Source: Hyparrhenia diplandra
Lineage: Eukaryota; Streptophyta; Magnoliopsida; Poales; Poaceae
Direction: 5' to 3'
Length of the DNA stretch: 64,000 bases
Assembly (NCBI GenBank): GCA_015847255.1
Contig: JADLZK010001918.1
Coordinates: 310,001 to 374,000, forward strand
A program made the translations under genes and the position numbers. This document shows positions 42,480 to 52,619 of this stretch, piece by piece. How positions within the stretch are numbered: position 1 is the first letter of the stretch; every line of letters begins with the position of its first letter. Under the pieces are notes generated by a model. That model was not told the origin of the DNA, did not search any database, and saw only the letters and a program-made list of their open reading frames with translations.

Positions 42480-43411
42480 ATGCAAGATTGCTGAAATTTA
42501 AACATGCTAAAATAAAATAAGATATTGATGGAAATAAATATGCAATGCAATGATATCTCGTGGGGGTCCTCCCCAAGCTATCTGGAGGCCTACCGATCGG
42601 GATCGAAGCCTTGGTACCTCCAGAATGCTTCCTCGCATACATTGCAGTAGCCATGTTGGACTCAATTGGGTCCATCTCTGCCGACTCTGCTGCTCCGGTT
42701 CTCTTGCGAAGCATGGGTGTTTTGCACATGGGTATTGAGCGTGTGCTCAATGTACCTAGTGCGGACGTCAAGGTCTTTGCGGCTGGATACCGATAGCCTC
42801 CACCCCTTGTGGTGGCTGCCTTTGGCTTTGGACTGGTGGGGGCATATCGTCGATTGTCGTCAAAGTCAAATACATTTGGCCCTCCATGCATTTGTTGTAT
42901 CTCCTTTAGGCCACTCGATGGTGCCGGTGTCGAGGCGGCGGCTCCCACCTAGGATCATACCCGGTATTACCCCCAGGGTCCCCCATAGGATGAGGCCATC
43001 TTTGCTTGGAACACCGGTGTAGGCCGTGGGCGTGGTCGTGGTGTGAAGTAGGGGCCCGGGAGGAGGATCCGACCTCCGGTCTCCCGACACCGCGTGAAGA
43101 ACTGATGGGGGTGTCTTTTCCCGCTTGTTCGAGGAGCTCTGAGTCGATTCCGGGCGTGGCCGGAACACACGATCCTTGAGTAGGAGATATGCTTGAATCT
43201 CCCCGATTTCCACGGAGGTCGAGGTACGGCGCATCGGCTTCGTCGATTGTCGTGGGAGCTTGAGCTTCTTCCTTCCCGACGGGTGTAGCGTCTTCTTGCA
43301 TGGGGGAGCCTACGACGTCGTCAAAGTTGAGGGCGGAGCTTGTGCTTGTACGCCGTGAACTTTGTCTTGATGACCGCCTCAACCGCCAAGGAATTCCCCG
43401 GTTTTCTTCAT
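42480..43411 (-). pseudogene. Extra ORF of the Gypsy element, with its own promoter
   Basis: ATG at 43411 (MKKTGEFLGG then stop); the adjacent frame runs EENRGIPWRLRRSSRQSSRR, then SALNFDDVVGSPMQEDATPV, DAPYLDLRGNRGDSSISPTQ and later SSGLKEIQQMHGGPNVFDFD in a third frame. About 300 residues, rich in Ser, Arg and Pro, hydrophilic and probably disordered. It lies where pol should be. A minus-strand TATAAATA (43606-43613) and a CT-rich leader precede it by about 195 bp. It could be a captured host gene, an additional Tat-type ORF or a degraded structural gene. Function unknown. Confidence 0.45.
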
Positions 43412-43594
43412 GGCTACTGCAAAAAATGATTGAGCGAGACCTCGGGTGTGCAAGGGTTAGATGAAAGTATAAACTTTCACACCCGTGATCTTGCACGCAC
43501 AATGTTTTTGGTGGAGAAAATGGAGTGTAGAACAAGTGGGAGAGAGTGTGAGAGTGAGAGAGAGTGAAAATGAGGGGTGGGTGCTCTCACACCG

Positions 43595-43625
43595 GGTGCT
43601 CGGGTTATTTATAGCCGAGCCAACG
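43595..43625 (-). promoter_or_regulatory. Internal TATA box of the Gypsy element
   Basis: GCTATAAATAACCCGAGC on the minus strand, core 43606-43613, followed by CACTCTCTCTCACTCTCACA-like leader sequence. An internal promoter between protease and LTR is unusual for this family. Confidence 0.55.
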
Positions 43626-43849
43626 GCGAGGGCCACTCACACAACGGCTAGGAGCCGTTGGCGGCGGGCCCGCGTGACGCCGGCAAGGGTGCGGGCGCAC
43701 TTTGGGGTGTCTTGCGCGCACCCCGCCCGAGGCCTCTCGCTGCCGTGCTTTGGTCGGGCGTGTTCAACGGTCACTTAAAAGTTCGCGGACCGTTGTTTGC
43801 TCAAGACCGGTTCGACCGTTTTGTCCCCTTTTTGATTTTCTCCAAAAAT

Positions 43850-44130
43850 TTTCAAATATAAATTTATTTTTAAATAGAAAAAATATTTTTGTATTTTTGT
43901 TTTTATGTAAGAAATATTTTTCTCTATTTTTCATGAAAGAATTTATTTTATTTATAAAGACTTTTTATTTTAGTTTTTTCAAAAATATTTACTTATAGAT
44001 TTTATGTAATAAATATTTTTGTTTATTTTGATAGTAAAATATTTTATAAAAACATTTTTTTTTTTTTCTTTTGAAAATATACCCCATTTTTTTCTTTTGA
44101 AATAGACCCCTTTTTTTTTTTTGAGCAAAG
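43850..44130. other. AT-rich island in the Gypsy element
   Basis: Almost only A and T, with TTTTTATTTT-type runs on the plus strand, between protease and the internal promoter. No coding content. Confidence 0.7.
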
Positions 44131-44281
44131 GTTATTTATAGTCATCCCGTCGACTTTCCCTCAAGCATCGGGCGGGAGGTACCGTCCGGGGTCTCTCGAG
44201 TCGATCCTTCAACATTCCACACCGGTTTTGATGATGATGATTGCCGGGTGTGTTGTTGCTTGTACCCAATGAATGGGCACT

Positions 44282-44794
44282 TTACCGCCTTTGTCTCGAT
44301 ATGGAAGACGATGAAGCCCCTTCCCCGCACCCGATGTTTGCTTTGGCCGTATAGAGAAAATGGTCTCCCAAGAGGAGAGACACATCTTCTTTTGGGCCCA
44401 TGTCTAGGACCACAAAGTCTGCAGGGATGTACTCATCTTGGATTTTAATTAGCATGTCTTCGAGAATTCCCTCGGGCTGCCATGTTGTTTGATCTGCCAT
44501 TTGGATGACAAATCTTGCCGGAGCAAGTGTCCCTCCATGGATTCTGTCGAAGGTGCCCTTGGACATCACGTTGATACTGGCCCCCAAGTCACAAATTGCA
44601 TTGGCAAAGTTGTGGGGGCCAATGGCACAGCTAATGATCGGACGCCCAGGGTCTCCTTTCTTGGCAATAAATGGCGAGTCCACGGGGATCTTCTTTAGCT
44701 CACTGGGTTGACTGAGCCTCAGAGACATCATGTTAACTGACTTGTGTGGGACCTCAGGTTGCCCTGGGATCCTTCCCGAGTCGTTAACTGGCAC
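44282..44794 (-). pseudogene. Gypsy aspartic protease domain
   Basis: An open frame of 170 codons holds IPVDSPFIAKKGDPGRPIIS and the retroviral-type protease signature as DLGASINVMSKGTFDRI (D-L/S/T-G-A form), then MADQTTWQPEGILEDMLIKI and PADFVVLDMG...LLLGDHFL. It would process the Gag polyprotein. In the usual element a reverse transcriptase follows; here the frame ends in ISRQRR and no RT is found. The protease is the best-kept part of this element. Confidence 0.85.
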
Positions 44795-44829
44795 TTGGGC
44801 AGCAATCTAGGCCAGCTGTGTTTCTATCA

Positions 44830-45948
44830 TCTTGTTGAAACAGAGTTGGTTCTTCACAGCTGATGTCGGCCCTTCGAGCTTATTACTCACCCCTTCAAGG
44901 ATCTTATCTTGATGGCTCATCTTTTTAGTGAGGTTTTCGTTGATCTTGGCCTGGCCCAATGCATGTGTCCTTCAATGATGGCCGACGGGGTTATAGTTGG
45001 AGTTGTACCCTGGTTGCCTTGGAATGGTGGCCTGGATGGTTATTCCAGCCCGGCGAGGTTGGCGATACCCGTTCTTTGTTGTTAATAAAGGCGGCTTCTT
45101 CACGGGTCTCGTGGCGGTTATCCCCTCGAGTGGCCAACTTCACACACGTCTCACATGTCATGTAAGCGTTTGTGGCGTAAACTGGGCACGCTGGCGTGTA
45201 AAAGAGAGTCATCGGCCGCGCTCCTCCAGTTTCTTCAACAGAAGATCTATTTTTGCGGCAAGCATATCCGCCTCCTTCACGGTATGCATGCCTTTTTGTG
45301 TTTTGGCCAGGGCTCGTCTTCACCCCCGGCTACGATTTGCCACCATTTTGTCAATCGGGGCTGTTGCCCGATCGATGGTGAGCGATAGAAATGCGCCACC
45401 AAGCGGCGGCGTCGAGGTGCCCCTTTGATATGGCCGTGAGATCATTGTAGAAGTTCGGAGCACCGGCCAATTCTCCATCCCGTGGTGCGGGCATGCTAGA
45501 ATGTACTCTGCAGCCTCTCCCACGCCTCGGAATGGGTTCCATTGAAGTCTGGCCGAAATTGGCGATCCTCCCCTTAGGGCGTTGGTTTTGCCCATGGGGA
45601 AGAACTTAGCCAGAACGCCGCGAGCACTTGGCCCACGCATCGACGACTTCCTTGTCCTTGTAGAACCACTATTTTGCCTTCCCCACGAGTGAGAAAGGAA
45701 ACAGCGGAGCCTCGATAACGCCGGGTTCGACGCCCTTGATGACGCATTGTGTCGCGCGGCTCAAGGAAGTGTTGGAGATGAGCGTTGGCGTCCTCGCTAG
45801 GCAGTCCACGAATGGACCGACCTCGCACCATGGTGATCGGCCCAAAGGCGCAGCTCAAAGTTTTATCCGCCACATTCACCATTGGCCCGGTGGCACGCGT
45901 TGGTGACAGCGGGGGAGTGGAGAAATCGCGCGGCGACTTTTGGGCCAT
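44830..45948 (-). pseudogene. Gypsy gag, frameshifted
   Basis: MAQKSPRDFSTPPLSPTRAT at 45948 leads to FGPITMVRGRSIRGLPSEDA and NAHLQHFLE, the start of a retrotransposon Gag. Other frames hold AKFFPMGKTNALR, FYNDLTAISKGHLDAAA, GGAFLSLTIDRATAPIDKMV and a CETC...ETREEAAFINN stretch like the C-terminal zinc-knuckle area. At least four shifts; for example one extra T in the GHLDAAAGG codons near 45400. Gag would form the cytoplasmic particle. Confidence 0.8.
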
Positions 45949-46220
45949 GGCTTGAGATGCGGTTGGTGCAGGGATGTCGGTCTCGACCGTCCGGGGTTCC
46001 GGCCAAAGAAGAAGCGACGAGACTGTTCTTCCTTAGGAGTGCCTCCCGGATCGAGATGAAGTTTTCCGGCAAAGTAGGAAACCCGACATGCACTATCCCT
46101 GTTTTCACCCACAACAGAGAAAACATAAAAGATTAGCCTATATGAGCAAATGGTAGCCACGCGCACGTTCATATTCATATTCATAGCTATTTATTTATTT
46201 ATTTATTTATTTCACAATGC

Positions 46221-46247
46221 CTTCCTCGGCAATGGCGCCGAAATGCT
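46221..46247 (-). other. Gypsy primer binding site
   Basis: The minus strand just downstream of the 5' LTR contains TTTCGGCGCCATTGCCGAGG, close to the TGGCGCCGTTGCCGGGGA-type site of Tat/Athila elements. A (ATTT)n-type repeat follows at 46189-46212. Confidence 0.7.
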
Positions 46248-47918
46248 TGTTGACATTTCTTAACGCAATCAAAGGAAAGCGGTATAAAACCCATCCCCAA
46301 TAAAAGCGTCGGGAAATGCGCGCCGACATTCCCGGTAAAACCACCATGTCGGTGATCCGAAAGGGATTGTCAACGGGATAGATCTTGCCATCGTAGATAT
46401 TTCATCCCGCAAGCGCGACGGATCTATCATTGTAGCATTTCACCACCCTAAGTATTCGAGGGGTATCGTTATTTATATTTTCCCAAAGGAAGGCATGTGA
46501 TTTAATAAGCTAGCATGGCATCCGAATAGAGGAACATGTGTTTGCTTAGATCATATTGTTCATAACAGGGGTAAGCAATAATGGTTTTTGGATAGTGTGG
46601 CACACACTTAAGAATCCACCAGCAAAAGGATAAAGAATAAATGAATAACCTAATGGGGTAATTCTAATGTATCTAGTCATGGCCATACAAATGAATAGTT
46701 AGGATCATATGCAAACTAATTTAATCATGGTTAGTTCTAGGATAACAGGGAGACTCCCCGGATACCATATGGCCCAATAGGAAGCATTTACGAACTCCGA
46801 CAGCACATACGAACGTGGGGGGATTTCAAGGCTTGTCACGACCAAGCCGCCTACCCCCTCAACCGTGGCATGCACTCATATCCGCAGGTGTTGTAATACC
46901 CAGGCACCATGCCCGCATATCAGAGCACTACTCTTGTCCCCCCAGGATCCCCACTCGTCGAATGGACGGACTAGAACAAGAGCAAACCCGAAGGAACAAC
47001 GAACCGATATCCCACCTCTAATCAAGTTAGGCATATGATGATCGATGATGAACTGAGATGAACATGTCAAGATTGTGATATGTAAACTATATGCTAGTTC
47101 ATATACCAACACAAGAACATGAACAAGACTATACTCTAGTTCATAAGTTAGGCCAAGAACATAGATATAAGACTTGCAAATAGAAGAATGCTCCATAGAG
47201 AAGATGTATTACCAAAGCACTTTCTTCTAGGAGACAAGCCCTCCTTGTAGCTCTTCTACTCCAAGTGCTAACCAAGAACTAAGAAGAAGAAAGAAGAAGA
47301 AAAAAGAAGAAGTAGAAGAAGAGAGAGAGGTAGAGGTGGTAGAGAGAGAGAGATTCTTTGGTTTCTTTGGACTCCAAGTGGTGTGTGTTGAGAGAGGGAG
47401 AGAGGGGACCTACTTATACACTTGGAGGAGGGGCCTAAGTGCTAATTTATACCAAAACCGACTCGTAAACCTTCCTAATCTGAGCAAAACCGACCAACCA
47501 AGGGCGGGAATCCCCATTTGGCGGGCGACGAACCGCTCCCCCAAGGCCGGGCCGAAACCGCCGCGAGGGGAGGGTGCGGCCGCACCAGGGTGGTGCGCCG
47601 CACCCCACAGGCTCGGCCTGGCCCGTGTCTTGGTGGGGTGTCATCTTTCGTCTCCGAAAAGTTGTGGGGCGGGCTTGGCTCGCCCGATTTTGATGTTTTG
47701 GGTCGATTTGCTCACGGGCTTGAGTTTTGCAATAATGCGCTTTCCGGATGGCGTACTTTGGTCGATTTTCCACTTGCTTTTATTATAAATCTGCAAAATA
47801 ACATTCTAGACACGTGGAATTTATTAGTAATAAATGCATATGAGTATAAAAGGTATAGTTTTACTCCCTTTATGGTAGTAAGTTGATGGGAAAAATATGT
47901 CGTTAGTGACCGTCAACA
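46248..47918 (-). repeat. Gypsy 5' LTR (right)
   Basis: Begins (plus reading) TGTTGACATTTC and ends CGTCAACA; close copy of 39951-41619 with scattered substitutions and one-base indels. The larger copy retains the ACGACCAAGCC segment missing in the left LTR. Confidence 0.85.
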
Positions 47919-48015
47919 GGGGACCTCAACGGGCACCGATGGGCTTTCAAAATCCCATCGAATTTTTCATCGGCAAGAATCGCATTACCTTCGGGCGTTT
48001 TTATTTTAAATATGT

Positions 48016-48461
48016 TTTTACACTTTGATGATAACATTGATCTATTCATGGAAAGGTCTTTGTTATCATATATGTAATTTTTTTCATGGTCTTTGTTATC
48101 ATATATGTAATCGGATATTGTAATCGGTTTGCTCCTCTATATATATATAATAGTGTGTTCCTTTCCAATGGATGTTTGCATTTATATATCATAATACGGG
48201 CGCAATTCTTATTTTTACGACGCCCTTCTTATCTTTCATGGACGAACATAAATATATAAATGCTCTATGTACTAACCGAAAAGTTGGTAAACATCATTGA
48301 AACGCTCAACTCGGTGAAAAAAAGAAAGGTCCAAGTAATCTCACGGTAGTGAAAGATAAGCTGTCGGTTTGAAATATATCCTTTGTCGGGTTTTAAACGA
48401 GCCCCCGACAAGTAAAGAGACAACACTACCGGTTGCAAATATGAAACCGATAGTGATCGAT
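48016..48461. other. p1 3' flank and motif cluster
   Basis: TTTACACTTTGATGATAACA near 48015 corresponds to the minus-strand 3' flank of m4. TTGTTATCATATATGTAAT occurs twice (48060-48110). Between 48330 and 48460 CGGTAGTGA, ACTACCGG and AACCGATAGTGATCG motifs resemble the element's subterminal repeats. No gene. Confidence 0.5.
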
Positions 48462-50550
48462 CTTCTATCGCGTTTATCACATAGAAAAATCTAATAATAA
48501 AAATATGGATCAGAAAGACCTAAGATCTTGTGTGGGGGCATAATTTGGGTGCACAAGGTTATAAAAAAAATTCAAGACATTTCTACATTGTGGGAGTAGA
48601 CATGCTTCACAAAGGTACATGACCCCTTTCATCGGTAGCATGATCGACAATTAGATCCATAAGCTATCTTTGGGTCATCTTCATTCCGGTGTGGTCTCGG
48701 TCTCAAACTTTTTCTTAGACGTGCACATGCCATGTGTGAAGGAAGTACGATGTTTGAGATTTTTCGAAAAAAGGTTTGGTATTTTTTCAATTAAATTGAA
48801 TTTCTACGCGACGACCCAGAAGTAATTACGAGGTTGAACTGGGGGTTACCCACTAACAGAGCGATTGGTGCCAAAATTTCCCACATGGTCTCATGTGTCC
48901 TATGAGGCAATTCAAAGTGTGTAGGTTGGTGCAAAATTCATAAGTTTTCAAGCTTTAATTAACCTCCTTCTATCGCGTTTATCACATAGAAAAATCTAGT
49001 AATAAAAATATGGATCGAAAAGACCTAAGATCTTGTGTGGGGGCATAATTTGGGTGCACAAAGTTGTAAAAAAAAATTCAAGACATTTCTACATTATGGG
49101 AGTAGACATGCTTCACAAAGGTACATGACCCCTTTCATCGGTAGCATGACCGACAATTAGATCCATAAGCTATCTTTGGGTCATCTTGGTTCCGGTGTGG
49201 TCTCGCCTCAAACTTTTTCTTAGACGTGCACATGCCACGTGTGAAGGAAGCACGATGTTTGAGATTTTTCGACAAGGTTTGGTATTTTTTCAATTAAATT
49301 GAATTTCTACGCCGACGACCCCGAAGTAATTACAAAGGTTGAATTGGGGTTACCCACTAACAGAGCTGTGATTGGTGCCAAAATTTCCCACATGGTCTCA
49401 TGTGTCCTAGGAGGTAATTCAATTGTGTAGGTTGGTGCAAAATTCATAAGTTTTCAAGCTTTAATTAACCTCCTTCTATCGCGTTTATCACATAGAAAAA
49501 TCTAATAATAAAAATATGGATCGAAAAGACCTAAGATATTGTGTGGGGGGCATAATTTGGGTGCACAAGGTTGTAAAAAATTCAAGACATTTCTACGTTG
49601 TGGGAGTAGACATGCTTCACAAAGGTACATGACCCCTTTCATCGGTAGCATGACTAACAATTAGATCCACAAGTTATCTTTGGGTCATCTTCATTCCGAT
49701 GTGGTCTCGGCCTCAAACTTTTTTTCTTAGATGTGCACATGCCACGTGTGAAGGAAGCACGATGTTTGAGATTTTTTTTCGACAAGGTTTGGTATTTTTT
49801 TCAATTAAATTGAATTTCTACGCGACGACCCCGAGTAATTACAAGGTTGAACCAGGGTTACCCACTAATAGAGCCAGATTGGTGCCAAAATTTCCCCACA
49901 TGGTCTCATGTGTCCTAGGAGGCAATTCAAAGGTGTAGGTTGGTGCAAATTTCATAAGTTTTCAAGCTTTAATTAACCTCCTTCTATCTTGTTTATCACA
50001 TAGAAAAATCTAATAATAAAAATATGGATCGAAAAGACCTAAGATCTTGTGTGGGGGCATAATTTGGGTGCACAAGGTTGTAAAAAAAATTCAAGACATT
50101 TCTACATTGTGGGAGTAGACATGCTTCACAAAGGTACATGACCCCTTTCATCGGTAGCATGACTGACAATTAGATCCATAAGCTATGCCGGGTCATCTTC
50201 GCTCGGGTGTGGTCTCGGCCTCAAACTTTTTCTTAGACGTGCACATGCCACGTGTGAAGGAAGCACGATGTTTGAGATTTTTAGGACAAGGTTTGGTATT
50301 TTTTGAATTAAATTGAATTTCTAATAGCGACGACACCGAAGTAATTACAGGTTGAACTGGGGTTACCCACTAACAGAGCCGATTGGTGCCAAAATTTCCC
50401 ACATGGTCTCATGTGTCCTAGGAGGCGGTCGGTGGTGTGTAGGTTGGTGCAAAATTTATAAGTTTTCAAGCTTTAATTAACCTCCTTCTATCTAATAATA
50501 AAAATATGGATCGAAAAGATCTACTAATAAAATATGGATCAGAAAGACCT
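48462..50550. repeat. 505-bp satellite, four full units plus a part
   Basis: Units start (CTTCTATCGCGTTTATCAC) at about 48462, 48967, 49474 and 49981, with a fifth partial from about 50485. Each contains GATCTTGTGTGGGGGCATAA, GGGAGTAGACATGCTTCAC, GACCCCTTTCATCGGTAGCA, ATGCCACGTGTGAAGGAAG and GTTACCCACTAA.AGAGC. The units differ by small indels and substitutions. No shared reading frame is long enough to propose a protein. Confidence 0.92.
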
Positions 50551-50559
50551 AAGATTACA

Positions 50560-50982
50560 ATTGACACGGTATAATAATCAAAGTGTACAAACACATTAAG
50601 AAATAACCACCTCAAAAACACCCTTCTAGCACCTATGCCCGAGGTGGTTACAATGCTACACGTTATGCTTACCGATCTAAGTAAGGCGGATGGGACCTCC
50701 GTGAAGAACCAATGTCTCTCCGCGTCGGCAAAGGCCCGACAGAGACGGGGCTCTCATCTCCCCGGGCGACGAAGCACAAGAATGCACGCTACTTTGCTCC
50801 TCGCTTTCCGTCTTCCCAGGCACTCCATGCAACAATGGCGTTACACCCGACCATCACACCCGGCTTTCGTAAGCAACGTTGTAGCTTAATTTTCAAAAAC
50901 ACCCTTCTAGTACCCCATTGTATGCAAAATCTACCCATGATAAAATATTTATGTGGAGGGCTTTCTCCCAAATAGAGGCCAT
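50560..50982 (-). pseudogene. Gene m4 of CACTA-3, inverted homologue of p1
   Basis: ATG at 50982 opens MASIWEKALHINILSWVDFA and stops after LEGCF; other frames continue (GVFLKIKLQRCLRKPG, CNAIVAWSAWEDGKRGAK). p1 has MA.LWEKALHADIILMH at its start, and the DNA GGGAGAAAGCCCTCCAC is identical. Promoters also match: the minus-strand GCCTATAAAAACAGCC (TATA 51068-51075, about 90 bp before the ATG) against GCCTATAAAAACGGC in p1. The 3' flank with ACACTTTGAT matches that of p1. Shorter than p1 by about 50 codons. Function unknown. Confidence 0.5.
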
Positions 50983-51067
50983 ATATGTGGGACGGGAGAA
51001 TTGGCAAATAACGTAAAGAGGTCAACCGGCGCACGGTTCGCCATACATGGCTCTCTGCGTGGGGCTG

Positions 51068-51380
51068 TTTTTATAGGCGGTGGTAGGTGGGAATGAGCGG
51101 TGGTAGGTGGCAATAGTGTGATCTTATCACCGTGAGCGGTGGTAGGTGGCAACAGTGTGATCTTATCACCGTGAGCTTTGGTACCGTGTGCAGGTGGCAA
51201 CAAGAATCGATCACCGCCGGGTCGGCCGACGTTTATACCCGACGGTGAACCTATAATTTAACACCGCTGGGCTACTATTAAACCGGCAGTGATTAACTAT
51301 GGAAATGGGCGCGAGGTGAAAATTTCACGAGTCATTTGAACCCCCGCGCCATTCGTTCCGGCCTCGACGATATATAATAG
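51068..51380. promoter_or_regulatory. Divergent promoter region between m4 and the RNase H1-N gene
   Basis: The minus-strand TATAAAAA (51068-51075) serves m4. A 43-bp near-perfect direct repeat GCGGTGGTAGGTGGCAA.AG with TGTGATCTTATCACCGTGAG follows (51095-51175). CACCGCCGGGTCGG, ACCGCTGGGC and AAACCGGCAGTGATTAA motifs (51210-51295) match the element's subterminal type. TATATAATAG at 51371-51380 serves the plus gene. Confidence 0.55.
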
Positions 51381-52416
51381 CTCGCTGCGGGCGAAGCTGA
51401 AATTTTCCGGGTCATTTGCAACCCTGCGCCCCAATCGTTCCCCACCAGCGCCGCAGGAGGAGCACCACCACCACACACGCCGCTAGCCGTCCGGTCACCC
51501 CTACTGGCGCCCCCTCCATTCTCTTCTTCTCCGACGTCCCCTAACGCCACGGCCGGTCGTCCGCGCCTCTTCCACGGGGGGAGAACTAATTAGCCATTTA
51601 GTTCCTCAAGATTTTGCCTATGAGAATGAGATCTAATTCGCCGTTGTTCTCGCCCCGCCTCCCCGCTTGTTTTTGTCCACGCCGACGTGGGACCGCCTAT
51701 AACCGCAGACCGCCGTCTGCAGCCTCCCCGCCGTCACCGCCTACGCCCCGACACCGCACACCGCCGCGACCTCGAGCTCGATTCGCGGAAGAACGCCCGT
51801 CCGCGCCCCCTCGCTTCCCTTCTAGGGCGCTTTGCATCTCGCACCGCCCGAGACAAGACAGAGCGCCGCGGACCACACGGAAGCTTCGGTGAGTGCGTCG
51901 ATCCCACGCCTTTGAGTTGTTCGTTGAAATGCCCGTGTTGATAAACCCAACCCGCTATTTCCTTTTTGTATTTAGATTTTGCTTTCAAACAGATTCAGGA
52001 TCCTAATATAGTGCCAAAAGTATTTTAATTGGTCTATGGTGAACAAATTAGATTTAAACATTGTGATCATTTACAGCAATGATTGAAGACATGGAATTGT
52101 GATTGAAATGAGATAGATGTTGAAATTCATGAGTTTTGTGGTGTTCAAAATCTTATTGTACAACATTTCGAATGACATAGCATTAACATCCTATTTTGGC
52201 TGCATGTGTAGGCAAACCATGGCGTGGTATGTAGTGCATGTTGGTCAAGTGCCGGGGATCTATCGAACCACGGGAAGATTGCTCGCTCAAGTCTCTCGGC
52301 TACCCCGGTAATTGTTACAAAAATACAAAACTGAAGCTGAAGCTTTCAGGGCTTACTATGGTGAAAACTTTCACTATCAACCAGCCCCGAGATCGATGAG
52401 AAGCCTCTCTCCATAG
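51371..52416 (+). pseudogene. Gene with RNase H1 N-terminal-like domain in CACTA-3
   Basis: TATATAATAG (51371) is followed by a GC-rich first exon that ends at CTTCG|GTGAGTGCG (51888), an intron, and an acceptor GTGTAG at 52211. The coding start is the ATG at 52219: MAWYVVHVGQVPGIY, then in shifted frames WEDCSLKSLGYPGNCYK and KYKTEAEAFRAYYGEN, stop at 52414-52416. W-Y-V-V-x-G-x-V-P-G-I-Y plus PGN.YK.Y.T.EEA is the signature of the RNase H1 N-terminal hybrid-binding (Cauli_VI/viroplasmin-type) domain, which binds RNA-DNA hybrids. Only this domain is present; no RNase H catalytic part follows. Two small indels, one in an A-run, break it. An upstream frame (51614-51892) is probably leader. Confidence 0.7.
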
Positions 52417-52619
52417 ATATGAAGATTAGAGAATTGCGACTTGGACTATGAAAGATGTTTTGATTTGGTCATGGCTATTGTCATTGTTTTCCTTATTTGG
52501 AAGTTGATGTCCTAGGCTCAATTTCGTAGAACATTAGGTGGAGTTAGTTGTATGTAACCTTTGAACCATGTAATGTATCTATGATGCTTTTATGGGTGAT
52601 TTTCAGGAAAAAAAATTCA

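Larger units (their letters stand above)
39951..47918 (-). mobile_element. Gypsy (Tat/Athila-like) element with gag and protease only
   Basis: Two LTRs of about 1.67 kb (39951-41619 and 46248-47918) face the minus strand. Beside the right LTR (5') the minus strand reads TTTCGGCGCCATTGCCGAGG, a primer binding site of the Tat/Athila type. Beside the left LTR (3') lies the purine tract AAGCTTGGGGAGTT. Inside, gag and protease are recognisable, but no reverse transcriptase, RNase H or integrase was found in the 2.7 kb that follow; another ORF with its own TATA box sits there. Flanks GGGAT and GGGGA give no clean 5-bp target duplication. Non-autonomous; it disrupts p1. Confidence 0.85.
39482..48015 (+). 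pseudogene. Gene p1 of CACTA-3, split by a Gypsy element
   Basis: ATG at 39482 (MALYGRKP in its own frame). After a one-base shift the frame shared with m4 reads LWEKALHADIILMH, then WFTHKRCYKSLIKIEQRRRL, FVRFTEPSVYRCLRGWSAGF and CPYERHG. Further on, VNPELCPPCKIEHKKPHEHR comes just before the Gypsy insertion (39951). After the Gypsy, LSKSHRIFHRQESHYLRAFL probably ends the protein near 48000. The start and 3' flank (TTACACTTTGAT.AT) match gene m4 (50560-50982, minus), which proves these are two copies of one family. Cys, His and Arg are abundant in the C-terminal half. No known domain recognised; function unknown. Confidence 0.5.

Noticed and set aside
48462..50550. CRISPR-like direct repeat array
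   Set aside because: Units are about 505 bp and contiguous with no spacer structure, in plant DNA; it is a satellite.
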